From Streptomyces sp. H27-H1 (GTDB lineage Bacteria > Actinomycetota > Actinomycetes > Streptomycetales > Streptomycetaceae), in contig NZ_JAPNLJ010000016.1 in assembly GCF_026627445.1 (NCBI RefSeq), forward strand, positions 62,001-126,000: DNA of 64,000 nt, written 5' to 3'. Shown one piece after another: positions 48,721-55,546 of the stretch (within the stretch, counting starts at the first letter, position 1; every line of letters begins with the position of its first letter). Position numbers and translations under genes: made by a program. Under the pieces are notes generated by a model. That model was not told where the DNA came from, did not search any database, and was given only the letters and a program-made list of their open reading frames with translations.

Positions 48721-49536
48721 CTAGGAGTACTGGCGCTCGATGTACGGCGGCAGCGAGACGACGGTGGAGTGTTCGGAGTAGGCGGGCCACTGGCCGGTCT
48801 CGCGGCCGTGCAGGTAGTGGCCGACGGCGCGATGGGTGTCGCGCTGGCCGGCGTACCGGGCGACGGGATCGAGCTCCGCGACCTGGACGAGGTAGGGCGG
48901 CTGCTTCTCCTGGAAGATGAACTTGAAGGCCGCGCCGTCGGGGAGCAGGCCGAGCTCGTAGGCGCCGCGCCGGTAGATGTGCTCCTGGATGTGGTAGCCG
49001 TACTCGTAGACGGTTCGCTCGAGCTTGTCGGGACGCACGGACTGGGTGGTCTTGTAGTCGGCGATCAGGTCGGGCCGCAGCCAGTCGAAGCGGCTGCGCC
49101 ACCAGACCTGTCCGTCAGGCCAGAAGATCGACTGTTCGGCCGCTCCGGAGTCGGGGGCGAGGATCTCGGCTGCCTCTGCGTTCGCAGCCAGTGCTTCAGC
49201 CATGTCGCAGATCCGCTGGTAGTCGCCCTGCTTGAGGGGGATCCCGCCGCCTTCTCGTATGGCGGCGACCTTGGCTTTGATCTCGTTGGTGTTCCAGAGG
49301 TCCGCGTCGACGACGACGAGCTCGGGCCCGTCGCCCAGAACCACCGTGTGGGCCGCGGTTCCGAACTCGAACGCCGGCCTGTGGGGTTGCGGGTTGTCGA
49401 GCTGCCACTTGTAGCGGGCCGGGCAGTCGGCGAGCAGCTTGGCGCCGGAGGAGGAGAGGCTGCCGCCGGGGACCGGGTCGGAGTGGTAGAGATCAGCGGG
49501 GATGTCGTACAGGCCCGGTTCGATCTCGGCGGTCAC
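48721..49536 (-). CDS. RecE-like PD-(D/E)XK exonuclease
   Basis: 271 residues from GTG 49,536 (GAGGAG site). The pattern is that of RecE/Cas4-like nucleases: FEFGTAAHTVVLGD with His63, FDWLRPDLIADYKTT with Asp160 and Lys162 (DxK), then the helix YHIQEHIYRRGAY (181-193). It would resect double-stranded DNA ends to feed the Sak4-like protein for phage recombination. Eight bases separate the two genes. Confidence 0.87.
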   Translation of the reverse strand: MTAEIEPGLYDIPADLYHSDPVPGGSLSSSGAKLLADCPARYKWQLDNPQPHRPAFEFGTAAHTVVLGDGPELVVVDADLWNTNEIKAKVAAIREGGGIPLKQGDYQRICDMAEALAANAEAAEILAPDSGAAEQSIFWPDGQVWWRSRFDWLRPDLIADYKTTQSVRPDKLERTVYEYGYHIQEHIYRRGAYELGLLPDGAAFKFIFQEKQPPYLVQVAELDPVARYAGQRDTHRAVGHYLHGRETGQWPAYSEHSTVVSLPPYIERQYS

Positions 49537-49640
49537 CCCGACTCCTCGGTCCGCCCGCACGGCTGGTCCTCGCAGATGTGGCCTTCGGGTGTGCGGTCGA
49601 ACGGGCCATCTGCGGCACCGCACCGGATGCAGGTGATCAC
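49533..49640 (-). CDS. Tiny zinc-ribbon protein
   Basis: 35 residues, GTG start (VITCIRCGAADGPFDRTPEG) with a second Cys pair (HICEDQPCG). The start overlaps the upstream stop in a GTGA junction and the end overlaps the exonuclease start by four bases. The continuous coupling and CxxC...CxxxxC pattern support a real gene. Unknown function. Confidence 0.6.
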   Translation of the reverse strand: MITCIRCGAADGPFDRTPEGHICEDQPCGRTEESG

Positions 49641-49885
49641 GCCGCGACCTGCCCGTCGGCGATGGCCGTCAGCTTGGCGATGCCGTCCGGGTCGTTCTTG
49701 GCGAGCAGCACCGCGGCGGTTTCGGCGGGGAAGCCGAGGGCGAGCTTGGCCTCGTTGGTCTTGTCGGCGTGGGCGATGAGGTCGAGGAGCTTGCCCTGGA
49801 AGGTGCCGGGCGCGAACCCCTGGTAGCCGAAGGTCCAGAGGACTTGGTTCGCGAGGTTGCTGTCGATCGCGGGGCTGCCGGACAT
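49637..49885 (-). CDS. Small hypothetical early protein
   Basis: 82 residues (MSGSPAIDSNLANQVLWTFGYQ). Helical with a FAPGTFQGKLLDLIAHADKTN segment seen in small actinophage proteins. Preceded by a structured non-coding gap. Unknown. Confidence 0.7.
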   Translation of the reverse strand: MSGSPAIDSNLANQVLWTFGYQGFAPGTFQGKLLDLIAHADKTNEAKLALGFPAETAAVLLAKNDPDGIAKLTAIADGQVAA

Positions 49886-49911
49886 GTCGATCTCCTGGTT
49901 CAGGGATGGGT

Positions 49912-50033
49912 GAGCCGCCGCCCCGAGGGGGAGGTGGAGCGGCGGCTCTGGCCGGAGCGGTGGGCGCTCGACGGCCGGTCGGTTGGTCTTGGGGTCCGCG
50001 CCCTCGACCTCGCTGCATTCGAGGTGCGCGGAC
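49912..50033. repeat. Two strong inverted repeats in a non-coding gap
   Basis: GAGCCGCCGC (49,912-49,921) pairs perfectly with GCGGCGGCTC (49,939-49,948), and contains an inner CCCC/GGGG hairpin. GTCCGCG (49,994-50,000) and ACCTCG (50,007-50,012) pair with CGAGGT (50,020-50,025) and CGCGGAC (50,027-50,033). The 49,886-50,043 gap carries no gene. These may be a terminator pair, mRNA leader structure or small RNA. Confidence 0.6.
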
Positions 50034-50043
50034 CGGTCTGTGG

Positions 50044-50436
50044 TCAGGCGGCGTCGTTCTCGGCCGCCCTGGCGACGTGGAACTCCTCCGCCCCGAACAG
50101 CCCGTCGTCCTGCGGCTGCAGCTTCTTCTCGGCCCGCCGGAACAGGGCGCGGACCGCGTCGTAGCAGGTCGGGCAGAGAGCGATCAGCCGCCGGGCTGGC
50201 AGCCTGGCCGCCTCCGTGAAGGACCCCTCATTCACCGGGTCCCGCGGCGTGGCGACGAGGACGACCTCGCCCTTCTTGCTGATGTGCTCGCCGTTGTACC
50301 GCTCGCAGCGGCCGGCCTTCCGGGCCCGGTCGGCGTGCTTCTTGCCGCACACGCCCTGGCACTGGCAGCGATGGCCGGCGGCCTTCATGACCGCGGACCA
50401 GAGGGCCGCGCCGACGATCGGGGGGCGGACGGTCAT
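50044..50436 (-). CDS. Zinc-binding, HNH-like early protein
   Basis: 130 residues. It has CQCQGVCGKKHADRARKAGRC near the N terminus and LIALCPTCYDAVRALFRR at the C-terminal side. The Cys spacing resembles a degenerate HNH domain, but the His-Asn-His set is not clearly complete. Overlaps the upstream gene by four bases. Confidence 0.7.
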   Translation of the reverse strand: MTVRPPIVGAALWSAVMKAAGHRCQCQGVCGKKHADRARKAGRCERYNGEHISKKGEVVLVATPRDPVNEGSFTEAARLPARRLIALCPTCYDAVRALFRRAEKKLQPQDDGLFGAEEFHVARAAENDAA

Positions 50437-50660
50437 GACGGAACCTCCTCGGTGGTCTGCTGGTGGCTGGCGAGCCGGTGGCTGACGTCCTCGCGGGGGC
50501 AGACCGTGCCGCCCTCCCGGAGCTGCGTCCAGCCGGCGGCGACCGCTTCGGCCTCTCCCTCTTCCGAGAGAGCGAAGAGGGCCACGTGATCGCCGGTCTC
50601 CATGGCCCGCAGGCAGATGTCGCAGACGACGATGAAGCTGGTGACGGGACGGAAGCTCAT
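50433..50660 (-). CDS. Small hypothetical protein with one CxxC
   Basis: 75 residues from ATG 50,660 (MSFRPVTSFIVVCDICLRAME). A CDIC pair and later Cys53 suggest partial zinc binding. Coupled to both neighbours. Unknown. Confidence 0.65.
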   Translation of the reverse strand: MSFRPVTSFIVVCDICLRAMETGDHVALFALSEEGEAEAVAAGWTQLREGGTVCPREDVSHRLASHQQTTEEVPS

Positions 50661-50869
50661 GAGAGGGCCCCCGCAGCTCCGGCCTGCGCCAGCGTCATGA
50701 CTCGGTTGTGGTCGGCGGCGATCCGCTCGGCCAGTTCCGGGGTCTCGGCGTCGGCGATGTACTGGATGCGGTCGCCCGCACCAGCGACGACGATGCAGGC
50801 ACAGTTCTCGCGGTACTCGTCGGAGCAGGGTTCGGCCCGCCATTCGGCGGCTATTCGGATGTCAGCCAC
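50657..50869 (-). CDS. Small hypothetical protein
   Basis: 70 residues, GTG start with GAGGAGCC. Beta-then-helix pattern (ENCACIVVAGAGDRIQYIADAETPELAERIAADHNRVM shortened) typical of small phage proteins with an AERIAADHN helix. Unknown. Confidence 0.65.
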   Translation of the reverse strand: MADIRIAAEWRAEPCSDEYRENCACIVVAGAGDRIQYIADAETPELAERIAADHNRVMTLAQAGAAGALS

Positions 50870-50966
50870 GACAGGCTCCTCGGTTGATGCGGCGCCCGAG
50901 GAGTACGAGCGCGGTCGATGCGGCGGCGAGCAGCAGGTCCCAGGCGGCGATCCGGCGGAGGGTCAC
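50862..50966 (-). CDS. Possible 34-residue membrane peptide
   Basis: GTG 50,966 with a GGAGGG site; 34 residues (VTLRRIAAWDLLLAAASTAL). One hydrophobic helix flanked by Arg residues. Overlaps the upstream and downstream genes, filling an otherwise empty 94-bp gap. Short, so uncertain. Confidence 0.45.
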   Translation of the reverse strand: MTLRRIAAWDLLLAAASTALVLLGRRINRGACRG

Positions 50967-51610
50967 GGCGAGCCCTCCATCTCGGCGATCCACTGCCGGG
51001 CGATGCCCGAGCTAGGAGCCTTGTAGGCGGTTCGGCCGGTGTCGCGGTCCACGACGATGTGGTTGCGGGGTGCCTCCCGCCACGCGGTGGTCGGGAAATA
51101 TCGGCCCTGGTCGCCTTCCTCGCGGGTGCGGATGTGGTTGACCTGGATGTAGTGCCTGCCGCAGTAGTCCGTGCCTCGATACCAGCCGCGAAGCCCGTGG
51201 GCGGCGGCGTAGGAGTCGAGTCGGGCCGCGTGCCAGGGCCGCTCAGCTTCGGGGGCGTTCTGCTCCGCGGCGGCCAGGAGTGACAGCACCGTGGAGTAGC
51301 GGCTGGTGTGCCAGTCCCGAATCCAGCGGCCCGACGCCTGGCACTCGCCGGCCTTGCGGGCCGCTTCGTTCGCGCAGAATCGCTTCTGGGCGTCGAGCTT
51401 GGCTTGCATCGTGGAAAGCACCCAGGAGCTGTCGATCACGTCGTTCGGGTGCGGGCCGTCCGGCATGCCGGTGAGGTCGGACAGGTCCGGCTCGTCGGCG
51501 ACGGGGGTGGGCTTGACCGGCAGCCTCGCTGCCCGCTTGAGGGACTTCCGGGCGGCGGCGAAGAACTCGAAGGCTTCCGGGTCCTCGATGCTCATCAGGT
51601 CGATGCTCAC
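50963..51610 (-). CDS. Hypothetical early protein
   Basis: 215 residues from GTG 51,610. Basic N-terminal helix (FFAAARKSLKRAARLPVKP), acidic linker, helical centre (VLSTMQAKLDAQKRFCANEAARKAG, shortened) and a C-terminal beta-rich part with RGTDYCGRHYIQVNHI. No known domain. The ATG alternative at residue 6 is possible. Confidence 0.7.
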   Translation of the reverse strand: MSIDLMSIEDPEAFEFFAAARKSLKRAARLPVKPTPVADEPDLSDLTGMPDGPHPNDVIDSSWVLSTMQAKLDAQKRFCANEAARKAGECQASGRWIRDWHTSRYSTVLSLLAAAEQNAPEAERPWHAARLDSYAAAHGLRGWYRGTDYCGRHYIQVNHIRTREEGDQGRYFPTTAWREAPRNHIVVDRDTGRTAYKAPSSGIARQWIAEMEGSP

Positions 51611-52065
51611 GCCGCACCACCGGCGGTCCGGATCGGGCAGACGATGCAGACGCAGGCCTCGAAGCCGGGGTAGGTCGGGGAGTCGAGGTTCAGGTACGCC
51701 ATGTCGAGGCGCTGTTCCTCCAGTAGGCCGGCCTTCGCATCGGCGGCGGCCTGCCGCTTCAGGGCGAGCATCTGCAGGTCGGCCGTCAGCTCGGCGAGCG
51801 GCACGTCCAGGCGGGCGATCTCGGGCGTCGGGGCCGGCTCGTTGATGCAGCCGGTGCACGCGTCGCTCTCGCACTCGTCGTGGTGCAGGATCATCCACAG
51901 TGCGTGGTCGTCCAGGGCGGCGATCAGGTCGCGGTCGGCGGGCTTCAGTTGACCCCGCCGAGCGATGGAGCTCTGAGGGCTCAGCAGAAGCTCCGACGCC
52001 TCAGCGACGGTGTACAGCTGCTCGGGGTTGGTGTCGCCCGACTCGGCGGGCATCATGTGGTTCAT
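51607..52065 (-). CDS. Hypothetical early protein with Cys pairs
   Basis: 152 residues from ATG 52,065 (AAGGAG/GAGGA sites). HHDECESDACTGC in the middle and ACVCIVCP near the C terminus may bind metal. The middle helix (LTADLQMLALKRQAAADAKAG) is amphipathic. Overlaps the next gene by four bases. Unknown. Confidence 0.7.
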   Translation of the reverse strand: MNHMMPAESGDTNPEQLYTVAEASELLLSPQSSIARRGQLKPADRDLIAALDDHALWMILHHDECESDACTGCINEPAPTPEIARLDVPLAELTADLQMLALKRQAAADAKAGLLEEQRLDMAYLNLDSPTYPGFEACVCIVCPIRTAGGAA

Positions 52066-52170
52066 GGGGTCCTCTTCTCCTTGCACTTAGATGCAGGTGA
52101 GGGGCGGAACTTCGTAGGCCCTGGCCGGCCGGGGACCGGGAAGAAACCGGCGGTCGGGGCCGCATAGCCG

Positions 52171-52446
52171 CTAAGCGGCGGAGGCGAGCGACTTGCGGTT
52201 GGTGCGTCGCGGCTGGCGGATCGGCTGAACGCGGTTGGCGTTGTACCAGTGCTGCAGGTCCGCCTGACTGACGAGGATCGGGCCCGTGCCGTTCCGACTG
52301 CAGGGGGCACCCTCGGCCACGCGCCGGTAGACGGTCTTCGTGCTTACGTTCATGAGCCATGCCACCTCCGCCGCGGTGAAAAACGGCGCATCAAGGTGCT
52401 CCGGCTTAGTCGGCACCTTCGAGTTGGGGGACCGGGAGATAGCCAC
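52171..52446 (-). CDS. Excisionase-like HTH protein
   Basis: 91 residues, GTG start with GAAAGG. HTH_17-type fold: FFTAAEVAWLMNVSTKTVYRRV (22-43), ILVSQADLQHWYNANR as wing and last helix, basic tail. In this place, second in the early operon, it is the best candidate for the recombination directionality factor of the tyrosine integrase, or an early regulator. Confidence 0.75.
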   Translation of the reverse strand: MAISRSPNSKVPTKPEHLDAPFFTAAEVAWLMNVSTKTVYRRVAEGAPCSRNGTGPILVSQADLQHWYNANRVQPIRQPRRTNRKSLASAA

Positions 52447-52456
52447 TGGTTTCCTT

Positions 52457-52690
52457 TCAGTCGCTCCTCGTGAGCCCGAGGAGTGCGTTATCAGTCACGT
52501 CAAGCGCGGTGCGGAGGCGGACGTAGTACTCCGGGCCCATGCGGCTGCGGGTGCCTCGTTCGAGCTTTCTGAGGTAGCTGGAACTGCAGCCGACCTGGTC
52601 AGCGAGCTGTTTCACCGAGAGACCTGCTTGCATGCGCTTGGTGCATATCGCCGCCCCCTCCACCTGGAAGGTGGTTGGTGCTTGGTGCAT
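52457..52690 (-). CDS. Cro-like XRE-family regulator
   Basis: 77 residues from ATG 52,690. XRE HTH at about 13-50 (ICTKRMQAGLSVKQLADQVGCSSSYLRKLERG, shortened), then a short helical tail. First gene of the leftward early operon and divergent from another XRE gene, the classic Cro/repressor layout. No strong ribosome site is seen. Confidence 0.8.
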   Translation of the reverse strand: MHQAPTTFQVEGAAICTKRMQAGLSVKQLADQVGCSSSYLRKLERGTRSRMGPEYYVRLRTALDVTDNALLGLTRSD

Positions 52691-52866
52691 GCCGAAAACA
52701 TAGCCATAGATGTTCCAGCTGTCTACCCATAGATGCACCTCCAGTGCCCGCCAGGGGACACGTGCCCCCCTTACAGGCCCCTCACCTGCATGAACGCATG
52801 AGCAACTTGCAGCCAAAAATGAACCCAGTCCTGGCTGGTCCCCACTAGTCCTGCCAAGATGGGGGC
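52691..52866. promoter_or_regulatory. Lysis-lysogeny control region between divergent XRE genes
   Basis: 176 bp without a gene. CCATAGATG occurs twice (52,704-52,712 and 52,727-52,735) near the Cro-like start, and AGTCCTG twice (52,827-52,833 and 52,847-52,853) near the repressor start. These pairs are likely operators on the early and repressor promoters. A TATGTT -10-like box precedes the leftward gene. Confidence 0.65.
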
Positions 52867-53286
52867 ATGGCACCCCGTGACTTCGACCGCCTCGCCGACT
52901 CCGCACGCAAGCGCCGTGCGGTGCTCGGTCTTGCCCTCAACGACATCAACGCCAAGGCCGGCGACATTGCGAAGAGGACTTGGCAGCGCGTAGAGAAGGC
53001 GCTGGAGATTCGCGAGACGAACTATGTGAAGATCGACCGCTTGCTCCAGTGGGCCCCCGGCAGTTGCATCACCGTCCTCGAAGGCGGCGAGCCGGTGCCT
53101 GTCGACCCGTCGAAGGCGGAGTCCGGCACCGTCATCTCCGTACTCACGCCTGAGGCGCACAAGGCGGAGGCACTCAAGGTCATTCAGCTGGCCGCGCTCG
53201 CGACAACGAGCGGCCTGCCATCGGACCAGATTCGCGCCATGAGCGAGCGAGCGGTGAAGGATCTCCGCGAAGCCGGTCTCATCTAG
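52867..53286 (+). CDS. Putative prophage repressor (XRE-like)
   Basis: 139 residues. N-terminal XRE-like HTH region (about 4-60; FDRLADSARKRRAVLGLALNDIN, TWQRVEKALEIRETNYVKIDRLLQW shortened), then VLEGGEPVPV and a helical C-terminal part (about 95-139) that may dimerise. No cleavable LexA/CI-type protease domain is visible. Divergent from the early operon, so it is the best immunity repressor candidate. Confidence 0.78.
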   Translation: MAPRDFDRLADSARKRRAVLGLALNDINAKAGDIAKRTWQRVEKALEIRETNYVKIDRLLQWAPGSCITVLEGGEPVPVDPSKAESGTVISVLTPEAHKAEALKVIQLAALATTSGLPSDQIRAMSERAVKDLREAGLI

Positions 53287-53449
53287 TCCAAAAATCAGCC
53301 GTTTCGAGTACAACCGTTTGGGCATCGACCGCTACAGCGGGAATTTCTCTGACCACTTTGTGCTCAGGTAGTTCCAAATGTAACAACGCGTGGCAGAGTC
53401 GGTACAAGTCCTCGGAGGCTCCCGCAAGGCCCTGACTCTAGGGGGAGCC

Positions 53450-53653
53450 ATGCTTCACAACGGCGCACTCATAGTCGACTACGGTCCTCACTTTCGTGGT
53501 GAGGCGGTCAAGTCTGGCGAAGGGATCGCTTGCGTAATACCAGGCCAGGAACCAGTTCGCGATACGGCGAGGTTGCTCATGCGGGAACTGGTTCAGCGGC
53601 TTGGCGGTAACTGCGACAGCTGCCGCAAGTGCCCAGTGGGCGCAAAGGCCTGA
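53450..53653 (+). CDS. Small Cys-rich protein between repressor and integrase
   Basis: 67 residues from ATG 53,450 (GGGGGAG closely upstream; GTG 53,390 is an alternative giving 87). C-terminal CDSCRKCPVG could bind metal. Reads in the lysogenic direction with repressor and integrase. Unknown. The 53,287-53,449 gap holds no other gene. Confidence 0.55.
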   Translation: MLHNGALIVDYGPHFRGEAVKSGEGIACVIPGQEPVRDTARLLMRELVQRLGGNCDSCRKCPVGAKA

Positions 53654-53731
53654 CGCACAGAGCACGTCGTGGGGTCCTGGCAGCATGGGGCTGCCGGACA
53701 CCGCGACGGCCGGCACAGGTAGGGGACCGTT

Positions 53732-55192
53732 TTGGCCAGGAGAGCCCACGACGTTTACACCGAGTGGCGCGGCGGAGCCACCTTCCGCGTGAAGTGGTGG
53801 ACGGGCGAGTATTACGCCAGCGGACGGAAGCGGTTCGAGTCCGAGGGCGGCTTCACGGATGAAGACGAAGCCTTCAAGCACGGCCAGAAGCAGCTGCACG
53901 AGATCCGCGAGGGTACCCACGTCAGCAAGCAGGATGGCGCCACATCCGTAGCCGACTGGTCTGACACCTGGCTCGCGTCGCTCGACTTGGGCCATCTATC
54001 GATCCGGAACTACCGCTCCGCAATCAAGATTCACATCAAGCCCTACTTCGAGGGCAAGACCGTCGGCCAGCTGACGATCCTCGACTTCCGGGCCTTCAGG
54101 AAAACAGTCAAAGCCAAGGTGAAGGAGAAGCACGCCCGCCAGGTCGTGGGCGTGTTCAGCCTGATCATGGCCGATGCCGTCAAGACAGGTCTCCGCAAGG
54201 ACTCCCCCGTGGAGACCCTGTCCCGCCGCGGGAAGTACGAAGCGAAGCCGAAGGAACGGAAGAGGGACATCCCCGTCGAGGTGGTGCACCAACTCGCCTC
54301 GAACGCCCAACTCAGATGGGGTGACGCAGGGCATGTCTTCTTCTGGACCATGGCCATGACCGGCATGCGGCCGGGCGAACTGTTCGGCCTCACCCGCGAG
54401 CACTGCTATCCGGCCTGGCCTGCGTCGGACCCCCGGACGGACGCCGACTCCGCCGACGAACGGGCCGACGACCTGCTCCGCTATGGCCGCGGGCCGGAGC
54501 GCATGCCGGCGATCCGCGTACAGCGCCAGATCCAGTACGAGGAGAGCGAGCTGCGCTTCTTCCCTCCCAAGTACGAGTCGTACAGGACCCTGGTCATCCC
54601 AGACTTCCTGGCCGAGGCTCTCGATCTGCTGTTGGCTTCGCACGATTCAAAGTGGGTGTTCCCCTCGATTGAGGGAAGTTGCCTGGCCAGCGTGTCGTTC
54701 GACCGCGAGTACTGGCGCCCGATCGCTGACGGAAGCCCTGCGAACGTAAGCCCCTGGGCGAAGCGGCCGAGGCCGGAGACGCCGGCCGTGCCGTCGTTCG
54801 TCGGTCGGCGCATGTACCTGCTCCGGCATGGGCACAAGGCGATGCTCGACGAAGAAGGGGTTCACTCCCGCTACACCGTGGAGACGCGGATGGGCCACGA
54901 GATGCAGGGCGTTGAGGCGACGTACAGCAGCGTGACCGTGCCCATGGAGCAGATGCTGCGGAAGACGCTCCAAGCCCGCTGGGCAGGGCTCGCGCTGCCG
55001 ACCTGGCGTCCGGGGCAGGCGCTGCCGCCTGAGTTCGCTCAGCGGCCCTCGGTCGCTTCCCTGGTGCGTGCGGTCGTGGGCGAGCACGGGAGGGACGCCG
55101 ACGTGCTGGCGCTGGTTCAGGCTCAGCGGTCGGACGTTAAGGCCGCGACGGTGAAGCGAACTCTCGGCCGCGTTCTGGCAGAGTCGAGCTGA
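53732..55192 (+). CDS. int: Tyrosine-family integrase
   Basis: 486 residues from TTG 53,732 (AGGGG upstream). N-terminal arm-binding region, core-binding domain (about 72-150; DWSDTWLASLDLGHLSIRNYRSAIK shortened), and catalytic domain with Arg213 (GMRPGEL), YLLRHGHK with Arg365, MGHE with His389, and nucleophile Tyr398 (ATYSSV). All needed residues are present. A 45-residue C-terminal extension is additional. It lies against the attachment site at the prophage right end and joins phage and host DNA. Confidence 0.92.
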   Translation: MARRAHDVYTEWRGGATFRVKWWTGEYYASGRKRFESEGGFTDEDEAFKHGQKQLHEIREGTHVSKQDGATSVADWSDTWLASLDLGHLSIRNYRSAIKIHIKPYFEGKTVGQLTILDFRAFRKTVKAKVKEKHARQVVGVFSLIMADAVKTGLRKDSPVETLSRRGKYEAKPKERKRDIPVEVVHQLASNAQLRWGDAGHVFFWTMAMTGMRPGELFGLTREHCYPAWPASDPRTDADSADERADDLLRYGRGPERMPAIRVQRQIQYEESELRFFPPKYESYRTLVIPDFLAEALDLLLASHDSKWVFPSIEGSCLASVSFDREYWRPIADGSPANVSPWAKRPRPETPAVPSFVGRRMYLLRHGHKAMLDEEGVHSRYTVETRMGHEMQGVEATYSSVTVPMEQMLRKTLQARWAGLALPTWRPGQALPPEFAQRPSVASLVRAVVGEHGRDADVLALVQAQRSDVKAATVKRTLGRVLAESS

Positions 55193-55195
55193 CGG

Positions 55196-55231
55196 TTTCC
55201 CAGTTGTTTCCCACTGGGGGGTAACTGGGAA
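55196..55231. repeat. Inverted repeat next to attR (terminator or integrase arm site)
   Basis: TTCCCAGTT (55,197-55,205) and AACTGGGAA (55,223-55,231) are perfect inverted copies, with an inner CCCACTGGG. It begins four bases after the integrase stop. It may end int transcription or be a protein-binding site of the attachment region. Confidence 0.6.
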
Positions 55232-55233
55232 GG

Positions 55234-55530
55234 TTGTCCGCTGGTCAGAGCATTTCTGGACAGCATTCCAGCAACATGCACATGATGACCGGCTACATGT
55301 CCGCCGACCTGTTCGTGTCCCTCGCGCAGAAGGCCGGCAAGGACCTGACCGTCGAATCCTTCCAGGCCGCCGCGCAGGGCTTCTCCGACACCGACACCCT
55401 CGTCGGCAACCGCTCGGAGCCCAAGGGCCAGAAGGACAGCTTCGGCTGCGGAGCCCTCGTACAGCTGAAGAACGGCGCGTACGAGGTCTCCGTACCGTTC
55501 AAGTGCCACGAGCCCATCCCCTTCAAGTAG
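55234..55530 (+). pseudogene. 3' fragment of branched-chain amino-acid ABC transporter substrate-binding protein
   Basis: The frame encodes SSNMHMMTGYMSADLFVSLAQ from about 55,273 and ends CGALVQLKNGAYEVSVPFKC, the usual C-terminal end of LivJ-type binding proteins. The preceding residues (from the TTG at 55,234) look phage-derived. Only about 86 of an expected 350-450 residues are present, with no signal peptide. The liv permease and ATPase genes follow directly, so this is the broken end of the operon's first gene, cut by prophage insertion. The 5' portion should lie beyond the left prophage end. Confidence 0.82.
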
Positions 55531-55546
55531 GGGTGCGGGAAACACG

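Larger units (their letters stand above)
1..55270. mobile_element. Siphovirus-type prophage carrying a conjugation-like module (left end outside window)
   Basis: A nearly complete temperate phage gene set is visible: integrase, divergent repressor/Cro-like pair, recombination and replication genes, terminase, portal, capsid, tail and lysis genes. The tyrosine integrase ends at 55,192. From about 55,270 the sequence encodes the end of a host ABC-transporter binding protein, so the right attachment site lies between these points. The matching 5' part of that host gene is not in the window, so the left end must be beyond position 1. The right limit is approximate. All late and structural genes look intact, so the element may be inducible, but this is inference. 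Confidence 0.9.

Noticed and set aside
55193..55280. tRNA gene as attachment site
   Set aside because: No tRNA cloverleaf is visible beside the integrase; the sequence instead becomes coding for a binding-protein C terminus.
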